From: Euclidia mi
Taxonomy: Eukaryota > Arthropoda > Insecta > Lepidoptera > Erebidae
Assembly (NCBI GenBank): GCA_944739405.2
Contig: OX123196.2
Coordinates: forward strand, 54,908,196 to 54,972,195
Direction: 5' to 3'
DNA length: 64,000 nucleotides
The position numbers and the translations under genes are program-made. Of this stretch, positions 54,237-64,000 are shown in pieces (within the stretch, counting starts at the first letter, position 1; each line of letters opens with the position of its first letter). The notes beneath the pieces are model-generated. The model saw only the letters and a program-made list of their open reading frames with translations, made no database searches and had not been told where the DNA came from.

Positions 54237-54515
54237 ACTGCCTCGTTGGTCTCGCGGCATAAATGTGTGCGTGGGATTGAGAGGTCTCGGGTTCGATTCC
54301 CGGGTCGGGCAAAGTGTTATTGGGTTTTCCGTTAGGAAATTCTCAGTAACAGCAAGGAGTCTGGTAATGTGCCCGGTACGGCAATAGGCTCGCCCCCTAT
54401 TACGTGGGACCTAAAAATTCGTGGCGAAATGTGGGTGTAATATTACACCTCTGCCTACACCTTCGGGGATACAGGTGTAAGTCAATATAAAAAAATTATA
54501 AAAAATAAAAAATAT
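54237..54515 (+). repeat. SINE-B, full length, plus strand
   Basis: Head GACTGCCTCGTTGGTCTCGC with GGGTTCGATTCCCGGG (B box near 54292), body TTATTGGGTTTTCCG, GGCAATAGGCTCGCCCCCTA, TTACGTGGGACC and CTCTGCCTACACCTTCGGGG, and an A-rich tail. Best reference copy of this family in the window. Confidence 0.85.
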
Positions 54516-54719
54516 ATCGATTGAAAGAGAGAGATAAAATTATTTAGAGAGGCCATGCAGAGAGGTAGATTTTGACATAGCACCAAAATGAGACAGACAT
54601 TACAGGATAATGGTATCGTATCGACGATACGTAATCCTGTCACCATGAGTGCGGACAAACTCGACGTTTTGGCAAAATGTACCGTCACTCACACTTTAAA
54701 TGATGTACTATTTCCTGCC

Positions 54720-54965
54720 TGGGGCTGTCCCCGCAGGAAGTAAAAGCTGAGCTACTGGAAAGTTTCATCAAAGCCGTTCACTAGTTTTTACGTGAAAGAG
54801 TAACAAACGTCTATGCATACAGGAACTTTCACGTTTATAAATGTAGTCTGACAGTTATATATATTATAAGCGTCACATTGTGACCCAAATGAATAAACGA
54901 TTTTGAATTTGAATTGGAATTTGAGAAGCTAACATTCCGTCAAATCTGGTTCGTCTAGAAAGCGG
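54720..54965 (+). repeat. LINE 3' end-like repeat and SINE-A scrap
   Basis: 54760-54850 has GTTTCATCAAAGCCGTTCAC and ACGTGAAAGAGTAACAAACG, a very common insect LINE 3' motif. 54895-54925 has an AATTTGAATTGG end. 54927-54965 matches SINE-A (TCTAGAAAGCGGA). Confidence 0.55.
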
Positions 54966-55284
54966 ATTTTTTATTTATTTATTAGGTGTATTGCCCAAAG
55001 TTTGATTTAATTAGCTAAAATGGCTAAACACACATATTTTAATTCTGTGCTATACCTCAAATTCTCTCCAAGAAATTCTTCATAAATTTGCTCCGAGCAG
55101 CATTATATTACCGAAGGTTTCACTATCCAATAATGGCATAGATCAAGCATTACGATACTTTGAAAGAAAAACTAGCAGTAAAGGTTAAAACAGCGATAAA
55201 ACAGTTATTATCGCGAATATGGATCGCCGATTACAGGCTCAAATTTATACATAAAGAATATGTAAGCTTCTGAGAGCAGTATCG

Positions 55285-55820
55285 TTTTTAGGGTACCGTA
55301 CCCTAAAAGGTAAAAAACGGGACCCTATTACTAAGCCTCCGCTGTCTGTCTGTCTGTCTGTCCATCTGTCCGTCTGTCTGTCTGTCTGTCACCAGGCTGT
55401 ATCTCATAAACCATGATTGCTAGAAAGCTGAAATTTTCACAAATGATGTATTTCTGTTGCCGCTATAACAACAAATACTAAAAATAAAAAATAAAAATAT
55501 TAAGGGAGGTCTCATACAAAAAACCTGCTCTTTTTCGTACTTTTTGCTCAAAATTACCAACTGTAAAAGGTAGATGCTTTACATTTTCACAGAATATGTA
55601 GTTGTATATTACCTTTCAAAATAAATAATTATATAAAAAAAATAAATAATAAAGGGCCAATCCCATAGAACAAACTTAATTTTGAAGCAATTTATTACTC
55701 GATCTTAATAAACAGGTAGAAACTTAAAGAGTATTTAAGTATACATACAACGAACGTGATTTTATTTTATAGATGATGGTACGGAACCCTTCATGCGCGA
55801 GTCCGACTCGCATTTGTTAT
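55285..55820 (+). repeat. Repeat-F with TCTG microsatellite
   Basis: Starts GGGTACCGTACCCTAAAAGG, has a (TCTG)n run (55341-55390), CACCAGGCTGTATCTCATAA, GTTGCCGCTATAACAACAAA, and ends TACGGAACCCTTCATGCGCG and GTCCGACTCGCATTTG. A widespread insect interspersed repeat; its class was not determined. Confidence 0.6.
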
Positions 55821-56423
55821 GACACGCGTGTGTCATGTTACTATTTTCTTTTCGAAATTGGGATGATGAATGTACTGAATGTCTGTAAGAAATATTAAAA
55901 GTTTGTTCGGTTTAGAAACACATCCAGGATTAATTACTGCCTGCGTTACTGTATTTAATAGTCCACCGCTGGCCTTATTTGCTTTACAGCAGCACTATAA
56001 GTCAGTATTGTGATTTGGCCGGCTATACTACACAGGCCAGACGGGACGGTGTAAGATTTTATGACGAGATTGTCATTGGACATTTTCCTTAGTTGCTTCT
56101 TACGACACTCACGGTTACTGTTGGTGACATTTTGTATTCTTAATTCACTACATTATCATAATTATATATCATATCGTCATTATTTAAAGTAAGTAAAAAG
56201 TAAAAAAATATAAGTAAAGCCCTCCGAGAGTTGTTTTTAAATACAATGAACTTGCTTCTACACTGTACCTATTTCAGAATTTCATCCTCAACTATTTAAC
56301 ACAGTGGAATACTTTTTTGTTCCACGCAAGATGACCATGCAATTGACGCAAAAACAGTAAGCTATACCTACAATAAGTACATAGGTATATACCAACACGC
56401 TGATACTTTAACATACTTAGTCT
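55821..56423. other. Mostly unrecognised
   Basis: 55965-56115 (TAGTCCACCGCTGGCC, ACAGGCCAGACGGGACGG, CTTACGACACTCACGG) resembles diverged LINE 3' sequence. No clear borders. Confidence 0.35.
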
Positions 56424-56555
56424 TAGCCTAGGCGCGCACTGGCGGCCAGGTCGCAGCGGCCAGGCCGCGGCGGCCAGGCCGCGGCGGCCAGCGAAATACA
56501 GACGCAGCGGCTGCTGGCCATTTGCGGCCATGTGCGCCAGTGCGCGCCTGGGCTA
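56424..56555. mobile_element. Short GC-rich MITE
   Basis: TTAGCCTAGGCGCGCACTGG at the left and its complement (one difference) at the right; interior is GGCCGCGGC repeats. About 131 bp, sharply GC-rich against AT-rich flanks. Confidence 0.75.
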
Positions 56556-56978
56556 ACACGACGCCCCATAGGAACACAACATCAAATAGGTTATACCCAA
56601 TACACTTTTCCAATATCTGTTTTTTCGTAGTTGATAAAAAGAAAACACCTCGCTCACCAGTAATTTCCCCCTAATAATCTCAAAGGTTTGTCTCCACACG
56701 TCGACTGTATCACATTATTGGAACATGAACAAACGTGAATCAATTTTTCATCTTATTGCTTAAGCGTGACAAGTTCGAACAAATGGCGGGGACGCGAGGC
56801 CACGAGAACAGCAGAATAGTTTAGGAGAACTATATTTATTTTAAATTTTAAAGATTGTCACCTTTGACTTGAAGGAAAGATATAAAGGATACTTTAAGTT
56901 GGAATATGAAAAATAACAGCACCATAATAACCTTGTAACACTTTCTGGATCGTAACTAATAATTGTATCAGCTACGAC

Positions 56979-57077
56979 TGCACAAATGGTATGAAATACT
57001 ATATCTAATTATATCCTATTGACAAGTATGGTGGTTTCTTGTCAATAGGGTATATTTTATTACATAACATTTGTGCA
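56979..57077. mobile_element. Foldback element, about 100 bp
   Basis: Outer TGCACAAATG and its complement, plus a perfect 12-bp inner stem CCTATTGACAAG (57015-57026) with 57038-57049. The two halves fold into one long imperfect hairpin. Confidence 0.65.
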
Positions 57078-57119
57078 TCCGTGGATAAAATGAGTTCTAA
57101 ATCAATAGTTAGAATACTG

Positions 57120-57492
57120 CAAGGTTATGCCATGCAGAGGGTATCGGGTTCGAATGCACGGCGCATAGGTACCAATGACTTTTCGAAGTTAAATGTGTAT
57201 TAAAATTGTTATTATCGCTTGATCCGTGCCTCGGAGAGCACTTCAAACCGTCGGACCCGGGTGTCATGAAGATCTTTGACAGTCGTTACGGGGAGTCAGT
57301 TCCCTCAAATAAACTGATACTAGTCTAAACCATGGAATATCGCTATCCCCTCGGGTTGCGGAGGTCTGACGACAGTCGCTCTGTGGAAAAGTTGATATTC
57401 TGTCATATCTGGTTAGGCCAGTAAGCGGACCTCAGGCTCCAAGGCGTGTCAGTCTTGGATGCAACCGGTATAACGGTAGGGCGATGATGATA
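57120..57492 (+). repeat. SINE-A, variant 3' end
   Basis: Head partly lost (CCATGCAGAGGGTATCGGGT then TCGAATG), standard body, then a different 3' segment with AAGGCGTGTCAGTCTTGGAT before GGGCGATGATGAT. Confidence 0.75.
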
Positions 57493-58427
57493 ACAGTAAT
57501 AGAATTCTGAATTATCTAGTAGTTCTGTGCGATTTCTGCCTCGAGCTTTGTTCTTGCCCTAATGTTAAACATTTTTATTTGTGTTGGGTTTCTCTTTTCT
57601 TCGTTATTTTATAGATGCCACACATAATCTGATTTGCTAAGTAAATTAGTTTACATAGCTGAAATAACACCTACATCGACAAGAAAAATACTGAAATTTG
57701 TAAGACCGCACTTCTAATGGCCCTAGAATGTTTCTCATGTAATATGCATTGCACCATCTACACACGGCGACGAAGATCATACGTTTTGACATTTACACTA
57801 TATTTTTATTTGGTAACATAAGTACAATTCAATTAATTTGTAGGCTTAGCTACTGAAACTTACGAGCCTGTATTGGTTTGTGATATTATGACGTAAGGAG
57901 TTTAGATTGGATTATCATTCTGTCACTAGAGACTGACATCGATGGTTTTGGTTTATTATTGTAGGGTTAAGTACTCGTACACAGGTGTATACGTATTACC
58001 CCCAAGAGTACCTTACTATTTCAAGCTCTCGGTGACAACTGCCGCAGTAGTGACTTAACTACAGTTTGGAAAATAGAGGAGGGGGGACACCTTGCAGAAT
58101 ACAACCGCAATCCCAAAATACTACCAAACATATAACACCTGTATGTCATGGTCAATATTCTCTATTTACTATTTCTAGAATGTTCTACATCAATATAGTT
58201 TGCAAGTGTTTGCCTAACCGTCTCGTGTTTACTAGACTTTGTTAAGTTCATAGCAGGTATTTTGTTCGGTTTGTGTTTGAAACCTAAGAATGTTTCAAGA
58301 AGTCGCGAGGTCTCTTTGTAGTCTCACTTGAACTAAGTTTACATAGTTTGTCAATTGAAAATCAAGGCTGATTATTATACGAGCAATTCAGATAAATACG
58401 CTGCATTGACAGTACTCTTTCAGAGTG
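57493..58427. other. No feature recognised
   Basis: AT-rich. Contains GAGTACTTAACC-like scraps but no repeat with borders. Confidence 0.4.
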
Positions 58428-59115
58428 GAGGCGGGCGCGGCTGCTAGCGCGGCGGGCGCGTGTAATTCAAATGTATGCAGACGCCCTTTGCGTTCACAGT
58501 GCGCGCGCGAGCCGCGCGTCTTCATGTGACGGGCGCGCGCGCGGGTGGCGCGGGAGTTTCTAATGGCTCAGCCCGCCCGTATCGTTCACAGTGATATAGC
58601 GTCTGTTAGGTGACTACGCGTGTGGTTCTAAACCATTTTGATTCACCCGCCGAAGCGCACCAGTAGAGAGGATATGGAAACATGCACTTACATATTGTTA
58701 TATGCAGTTTCTCTTCAGGTTTTACACTTTTTCTAAAATTGGTGTCAATCTTGACTAAACATGGTGAGATCTTATTTAATATGTTGTCAAGAGTGTGTAA
58801 TGACTACTAATGACATTCTTGTGTATTCAAAGAATTTATCGAGATATGTCCGTAAATCAGCGTATAGTAGGTACATAAAATTCTCCAAACTTTTCTCTTC
58901 CTTTATTTAAATCGTATAGCAATTTCCATTTCAAGTATGAATTTTCCATTAATAAAACCAAATCTTCATCCATGTCTTCTAAATACGTAGCAGCTCAAAG
59001 TTTGAGAACGACCAAACACATGTGCAATGACACTCGAAGCTCGCTCGGCACTGTGAATACGCAGACGCCAAGACCCGAGCGCCCGCGCCCGCACCCGCAC
59101 CCGCTAGTGCAGTCT
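58428..59115. mobile_element. Possible DNA element bounded by GC-rich inverted segments
   Basis: The left block (58428-58545) and the complement of the right block (59025-59115) share GCGGGCGCG-type runs, GCAGACGCC/GGCGTCTGC and TTCACAGTGC in similar order. The interior is AT-rich with no transposase. Arms are diverged, so borders are approximate. Alternative: two independent GC-rich insertions. Confidence 0.4.
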
Positions 59116-59247
59116 GATTGAGCACACATAGTTTACTTTTCAATTTCAGACTTGCAACATCATCACCATAATTTTTGCGTGGGCCCGTTGTGATGCAAGA
59201 CCATTGCCTTGGAATCTAGGAATCACAACATCCTATAGATAATTTTA

Positions 59248-59470
59248 CTGCACGGTTGGCGTATTGATTCAAGCGGCCGCCTCGCTGCTGGACACTGTGC
59301 CGAGTGTTGTGGGTTCGATCCCCACACGAGACAACACTTTGTGTGATTCATAAATTATTGTTTCGAGACTGGGTGTTTATTTTGTCCGTCAGTTGTATGT
59401 TTGTAAAGTCCTCCGCCACACAGGATTTAGTCCTAGCGCGGGAGTTGACTGTTAAAAAAAAGAAAAATAA
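59248..59470 (+). repeat. SINE-D (tRNA-derived), plus strand
   Basis: Head GCACGGTTGGCGTATTGATT with GTGGGTTCGATCCCC (B box near 59311), body with GTTTCGAGACTGGGTGTTTA and GTAAAGTCCTCCGCCACACA, and an A-rich tail. Confidence 0.75.
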
Positions 59471-59914
59471 TAGTCTAAACTCTAAACTAAACCCACTGCA
59501 AGGTTCTACGTTCATAGTTTTTTATGAAATGAAATGTATGTCTATTACGTATAATTATTTTAAGTGCCATTCTGTGACCCTTTTTTTAGACTTACTATTG
59601 GTATTCCTTATTTTCGATAACCGTATAATCCACAGCCTACCTTCCAAAAAAGACTAAGTCCATATATTTTCTAACTTTACTTGAAACACACAAAACTAAA
59701 TGTACTTACGATTCAATTCTCGATTAATATATCTCGGCCTCAGCCAGCTGTAATTAGATTTCCACCGCTGTGCGTGACCTAGGCGAACAGTCATTTCATT
59801 AGGCACAGGCGTGGGGCTACGCAGATATAGAGGCTTCGCACACGTGTAGTGGCGTAATAATACGACGCGTAATATACGGGTGGCGTATTATATTGCAATT
59901 TAAACGTAAATACG

Positions 59915-60269
59915 TTGTGGACTATCTATGACAGTGTAAAAGATGTAGTGACAAGCATCGAGAAAGGCATGTTAAGATGGTTTGGGCACATGGAGAGGAT
60001 GGATGACGAAAGACTGACAAAGAAGATATATAATGCAAATGTGAATGGGACAGGACGTAGGGGAAGACCTAGGCGGACGTTCTCTAACCAGATTGGAGAC
60101 ATCCTAAAAAAAGGACAGGTCAGAAGTACCCTAAACAGAAGAACATGCATGAGAAACTTGATGGAATTGAATGAAGCAAGAGAGGTATGTCAGGATCGTT
60201 GCAAATGGCGTTCTGTAGTCTCTGCCTACCCCTCCGGGAAACAGGCGTGAGTCTATGTATGTATGTGAA
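59915..60269 (+). pseudogene. RTE-clade LINE, C-terminal fragment
   Basis: 111 codons open to the stop at 60250: SIEKGMLRWFGHMERMDDE (residues 15-33), RRGRPRRTFSNQIGDILKKG and WRSVVSAYPSGKQA at the end, followed by GTCTATGTATGTATGT as the 3' tail. It is the better-preserved partner of 2806-3395. Everything upstream (endonuclease and polymerase) is missing, as expected of a 5'-truncated retro-copy. Less decayed than the first copy. Confidence 0.88.
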
Positions 60270-60384
60270 GCAATGGCTTATCGGGTGCAAAGAATATCAT
60301 TTAAATTGATGCATGTGAATGTATCAATGAATTAGGTATAATGTATTGAAGAGAGACCAACAGGTTTCTACGTAGAAAGTCTAG

Positions 60385-60690
60385 GGATCAAACCCACAGA
60401 GCGCACAACGAACTGGTTCGGATGTGTCTACGAATAAAAATTTTAACTACATACATAAAATTTTGCTTGTACCGTGCCTCGCAGAGCTCGTTAAAATGTC
60501 ATGAAATATTTTGACAGTCGTTACAGAGAGTAAGTACCCTGTAATATATCGACACGGACCTTATAGCCATAGAATATCGCTATTCCTTTGGGTTGCGAAC
60601 GTCACGGCAGCCGCTCTCTCTTCTGTCAAATCTAGAAAAGAAAACGAATCCCATGTCTAGATGCAACCGGGATAACGCTAGAGGATAACG
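60385..60690 (+). repeat. SINE-A, old diverged copy
   Basis: Recognisable by TGCTTGTACCGTGCCTCG, TTGACAGTCGTTACAGAGAG, GAATATCGCTATTCCTTTGG and AACCGGGATAACGCTAGAGG. The head is almost unrecognisable. Confidence 0.65.
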
Positions 60691-61139
60691 AATAAAACTG
60701 TACAAATCTGTAAAGGTTAAAATAATTTACTTCCATCACGCATCACATGCGTAGTTCTATATATATATACACAATTACACCCTTAATCAACCGCGACTTA
60801 TAGAGGTCGCCAGCACTTAGAACATTTATTTTGTCGGCTATAAATCCTGAAGTACTTTATTTAGCCTTCGGAAGGAATGAATATGTCAAGATGAATGGGT
60901 GTTTGAGTTTGAAATTCGAGTAATATCAAGGTACCTAACGGTTGGATACTTTTGTTATATACTGGCTTTATGCTGTGCTTTTACTCGCCTAAGTTTGGTT
61001 TATGCTTCAAATGAACTGATTGTATAACATTTTGTAGCTTGATATAAGTGTGTTGGGGATGAGTGAATGTGTTTTGCTCCTATTTGCTATAATACAGAAT
61101 TTTCTAGCTAGACTTAGAACTTAACTTGACTGCACTTAT

Positions 61140-61310
61140 AGTGTAGTGGTTTAAGCAGTCACTTCGCCGTAAGCAGAGCACCGTCTATCGTGGTTTCGAT
61201 TCTAACACAAATACATTTGTATGATAAAAAATTTGTTGTTTTGAGACTGCATATACATATTGTACATTGTGTTCATTGTAATACAGGATTCATATTACAC
61301 GGGCAAAAAT
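61140..61310 (+). repeat. SINE-D-like, diverged
   Basis: GTGTAGTGGTTTAAGCAGTC (A-box side), GTGGTTTCGATTCTAAC (B box, 61188), GTTGTTTTGAGACTGCATAT, then AATACAGGATTCATATTAC. Confidence 0.5.
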
Positions 61311-61582
61311 AGCCTTTAAGACAATTTGGCTCGTCTGTGGGTAATCTCTATTTTTTTTATTTTTTTTTTATTTTTATTTTGAGGAACAGCAAACAGATAC
61401 ATTATAAAGACTTACAACTAGTTTAACAATTGTATGTTGTGGTCATAATGTAACCCACAACGCTGTCAACAGGTAGACATACAAATATAAAAAAGACGAG
61501 TTGTAAACGGTAGGAACATTGATAGCAGTACGCGTAGCAAATAGTAAGAATGTTATAACATGACTGAACATTATGTGTGTAC

Positions 61583-62164
61583 TTATATATTAGAGTTTAA
61601 AGATACTAGACAGATAGTAGAAGAAATTACTGTAATAAAGTACATAGTTTGAGTATTAAATAGGGAACTAAGAAGGAGGCTTTTGAACTTATTTATGCTG
61701 CAATTAAATATATCTATGTTAACAAAGGTAACGTTATATGTGTCAACCATACGGCGGATAGGTGAACGCAGGCCTGAATTAGTTCGACAGGTGTTCAGTG
61801 CAAAAAGGGTACCTGCGCGTACCTGTCGCCTATGGATGGTTCTAGGTACAGCATAGCAGATCATGTTGTTCAGGTTTGTACAGTTAAATTTGTTTCTGAC
61901 TATATTGTATAAGACTGTCGCTTCAAGGTACTTCCTTCGAGAGCTAAGGGGAAGGAGCTTATATTTACTGAGTAAAACAGGGTACGGTAGATAAGATTTA
62001 AGGCATCTATAATGCATAGCACGCAAAAACTTGTACTGAACATTCTCCACCATTTCAGCATATTTTTTTGTAGAAAGGATTCCATACCGAAACTGCATAC
62101 TCCAGTTGTGAACGAACAAGGGCTTTATACAAACATAAAAACGATGTGGTTTTTTTAAAGTCAA
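61583..62164 (-). pseudogene. LINE RT C-terminal region (frame 3)
   Basis: After the A-run frameshift at about 62067 the frame continues KKYAEMVENVQYKFLRAMHY, with VENVQ..FLR being the standard block after the RT thumb in Jockey/CR1 ORF2. SSRRKYLEATVLYNIVRNK and LRSPIRRMVDTYN follow to the stop. The first 33 or so residues of the open frame before the frameshift are out-of-frame sequence. Confidence 0.85.
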
Positions 62165-63461
62165 GGGTGGACCGCATGATAAATCCGAAAAGTTGGAAAG
62201 CTTTGCTGACTATTTTGTTAATGTGTGAGTCTAGGCATAGTTTGGTGTCAAGTATAACACCGAGATCGCGAACAGAATTTAGTTGAAATAAAGGCTCATG
62301 ACAAAGGGTGTAGGTGTACTTAATTATGTGTTTGTTTTTAGTAAATGTGAGGAAGTTGCATTTCGGTAGACTAAGCTTGAGTTTATTTCTATGGCAGTAG
62401 TCAGTTAGTCTGTCCAGGTCTTGTTGAAATAAAATAGAGTCGTTAACAGTTTTTATGGGTTTGTAGATCTTCAGATCGTCGGCGTACATTAAAAACTTTG
62501 TGTGACGAAAACAGTCACCAATATCGTTAACGAATACGTTAAATAATAATGGCCCAAGGATAGAGCCTTGTGGGACGCCCGATGTAACCTCGATGACCCT
62601 TGAACTGTATCCATTGATTACTACTCTTTGACTACGGTTCAAGATATAAGAGGCAAACCACCGTAACAAATTGCCTCGAATCCCATTGAAAGCTATTTTA
62701 TTAAGCAGCAGCTCGTGATCCACTTTGTCAAAGGCCTTGCAAAAGTCTGTGTATACAGCGTCTACTTGCAGTCCGTTGTCCAAACTATCAAATAAAAAAC
62801 TAATGAAAGACAGGAGGTTCGTAGTGGTAGATCGCTGTTTAACGAAGCCGTGCTGCTGTTGTATAATGACATTGTGTAGAACCGGATACACTTCATTGTG
62901 GACAAGTTTTTCAAAAACCTTTGACAAAGTGGACAGAAGTGAGATTGGGCGGTAATTCTCCACGATACCCTTCGAGCCACCCTTGTGCACAGGTGTGATG
63001 TTTGCACGTTTCCACTCTTTTGGAAATACTCCCTCAGTTATGCACTTATTATAGATTATAGCTAAAGGTTTACAGATGTGATCGGCAGTGCGGCGTAGAA
63101 AATATGCAGGTATACCGTCAGGTCCTGGACCTTTAGCAGGGTCCAGTGATCTTAGCTCTCTTAGGATCTGTTCTTCATTAAAGCATAAGGTAGACATTAT
63201 ATCACAAGCTGAGGAAGTTTCCATGGGTGGTTGCCATTGCGATAAGAGTGGTGAGGCGGGTTCGTAAACAAAGTGGAAGAAATTTGAAAAGATATCGCAG
63301 ATAACTTCAGGTTCAGTGGCTGTGGTGTCTTTGTAATGTACTTTTGCTGGAATGCACGGTTTGTCTTTTCTGTTTGACACATATGTCCAGAAGTGTTTGA
63401 GATTTGCGTGTAGGCTGTCTTCCACCGAACATATGTACTTAGAGAAGCATTTACCGCACAT
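62055..63461 (-). CDS. LINE reverse transcriptase, largely intact
   Basis: 468 codons open. Motifs in order (residues from the first Met): LDPAKGPGPDGIPAYFLR (about 106-123), WKRANITPVHKGG (148-160), VENYRPISLLSTLSKVFEKL (167-186), QHGFVKQRST, DAVYTDFCKAFDKVDHELL (catalytic Asp, 237-255), TSGVPQGSILGPLLF (291-305), FLMYADDLKIYK (active site, about 322-333), NKLKLSLPKC and VRDLGVILD (403-411). All catalytic residues are present. It makes cDNA from the element RNA at nicked target DNA. The real ORF extends further both ways, cut off only by the two A-run frameshifts, so this Met is internal. Confidence 0.92.
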   Translation of the reverse strand: MCGKCFSKYICSVEDSLHANLKHFWTYVSNRKDKPCIPAKVHYKDTTATEPEVICDIFSNFFHFVYEPASPLLSQWQPPMETSSACDIMSTLCFNEEQILRELRSLDPAKGPGPDGIPAYFLRRTADHICKPLAIIYNKCITEGVFPKEWKRANITPVHKGGSKGIVENYRPISLLSTLSKVFEKLVHNEVYPVLHNVIIQQQHGFVKQRSTTTNLLSFISFLFDSLDNGLQVDAVYTDFCKAFDKVDHELLLNKIAFNGIRGNLLRWFASYILNRSQRVVINGYSSRVIEVTSGVPQGSILGPLLFNVFVNDIGDCFRHTKFLMYADDLKIYKPIKTVNDSILFQQDLDRLTDYCHRNKLKLSLPKCNFLTFTKNKHIIKYTYTLCHEPLFQLNSVRDLGVILDTKLCLDSHINKIVSKAFQLFGFIMRSTLDFKKTTSFLCLYKALVRSQLEYAVSVWNPFYKKIC

Positions 63462-63912
63462 TTCTTTGAAGTTGGCTCTATGTGTAGTGAATGTTTTATA
63501 ATCCGATATGTTTCCATACTTCTTCCATTTGGTCCATGCTTTTTTTTTCTTTTTAAGTGTGTTAATAAAGGTCGCGAGAACCAGATTGGATAATTGGAGG
63601 ATTTAGAACATGCTAGGGGAGTATGGGAACTGATGATCTGGTCTAGTTTATTATAGAACAAAGTCAACGCTTCTTCAGATTTCTCATGTGTAAGAAGTTC
63701 AGGCCAATCAGTTTTCTGTATCAAATCGTTTATATTTTCATAGTCTGCTTTATAAAAATTGTATTTTTTTAGCGGTTGCCTATCGAGGGGAGGATCTTTA
63801 ATTTTAATGTTTATATCGCAAACGAATAAGGGTGATAAATGTCACCAGCAAGCAAGGGAGGTGATTCTAGTTGCACACTACAAGGAGCATTGGAAATTAA
63901 TCTATGTACGTT
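63197..63912 (-). pseudogene. LINE endonuclease end and EN-RT linker (frame 2)
   Basis: From the left: LDRQPLKKYNFYKADY (about 63780-63735), TDWPELL, then LTLFYNKLDQIISSHTP and NYPIWFSRPLLTHLKRKKK, the usual linker preceding the RT. At the A-run 63541-63549 the frame slips. The remaining open codons to 63197 are out of frame, while the true continuation joins the RT frame upstream of its first Met (FKEMCGKCFSKY). Confidence 0.8.
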
Positions 63913-63914
63913 CA

Positions 63915-63995
63915 TTTATTGTTTTGTAAAGTCCTCGCCGGTCCTCGCGACTCAGGATTTATTTCTAGTACGGCAGTTGTCTAGAAGGCAAGAAA
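63915..63995 (+). repeat. SINE-D 3' fragment at window edge
   Basis: TTTTGTAAAGTCCTCGCCGG, CTCAGGATTTATTTCTAG and CGGCAGTTGTCTAGAAGG, same order as at 59405-59465. Confidence 0.6.
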
Positions 63996-64000
63996 ACTCA

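Larger units (their letters stand above)
61345..63912 (-). mobile_element. Young Jockey/CR1-type LINE, 5'-truncated
   Basis: The minus strand runs from the end of the endonuclease (63910-63730) through a complete RT to the C-terminus (stop at 61583) and a short 3' UTR ending in A-rich sequence at 61380-61345. The only clear lesions are two frameshifts, at 63541-63549 and 62064-62070, both in A homopolymers on the coding strand. A SINE-D 3' fragment abuts it at 63915. ORF1 and most of the endonuclease are not in the window. Confidence 0.9.

Noticed and set aside
55341..55390. TCTG repeat as a CRISPR-like or regulatory array
   Set aside because: Simple tetranucleotide microsatellite within Repeat-F; no spacers.
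59304..59657. 117-codon plus-strand frame
   Set aside because: Begins inside SINE-D and runs through its A-rich tail; no domain.

Overview
The window is insect DNA, almost certainly lepidopteran (moth or butterfly). It is AT-rich and consists almost entirely of interspersed repeats. The repeats that point to Lepidoptera are tRNA-headed SINEs with ATG/GAT-type tails, RTE-type LINE ends with an (ATGT)n tail, CR1/Jockey-type LINEs, a BEL/Pao LTR element, a Penelope-like element and a Helitron helicase. I found no convincing host protein-coding gene, no genuine tRNA or rRNA gene and no CRISPR array. The most likely setting is an intergenic region or a long intron. Family letters (SINE-A, Repeat-G and so on) are labels used only here.

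Layout. 0-9 kb: a 116-bp insert that matches part of a LINE 5' UTR, a SINE-B/SINE-A hybrid, an RTE 3' end, a SINE-E, a solo LTR with TAAT target duplication, and a cluster of ATGTCA motifs. 9-13.6 kb: a Penelope-like fragment (GIY-YIG coding sequence between inverted repeats) that is split by a solo BEL/Pao LTR, then a SINE-A and a broken Helitron helicase. 13.6-21.5 kb: a nested structure. A CR1/Jockey-type LINE with a predicted HDV-like self-cleaving ribozyme at its 5' end carries a 3.9-kb non-autonomous LTR retrotransposon in its last codons (TSD ACGT). 21.7-27.3 kb: small repeats and a MITE. 27.3-33.7 kb: a BEL/Pao element on the minus strand with both LTRs and TSD AGTGC. Its gag-protease frame is broken only by stop codons, and its reverse transcriptase core is replaced by about 1.7 kb of a decanucleotide satellite.

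34-42 kb: an unclassified repeat present in two circularly permuted copies. One copy is split by a 2.3-kb TIR element that holds further SINEs and a second TIR element. A 30-bp minisatellite follows. 42-47 kb: a 358-bp MITE, a long hairpin and SINEs. 47.3-50.4 kb: a degraded minus-strand LINE with endonuclease and RT remnants. 50-61 kb: repeats and hairpin elements. 61.3 kb to the end: a young minus-strand Jockey/CR1-type LINE whose only visible lesions are two frameshifts, both in A homopolymers.

The genes present are therefore selfish-element genes: endonuclease/RT for target-primed transposition, Gag/protease/RNase H/integrase for LTR transposition, and a helicase for rolling-circle transposition. 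The SINEs presumably rely on LINE machinery of this kind. The clearest evidence is structural: target-site duplications, matched LTRs, and reading frames that continue across later insertions.
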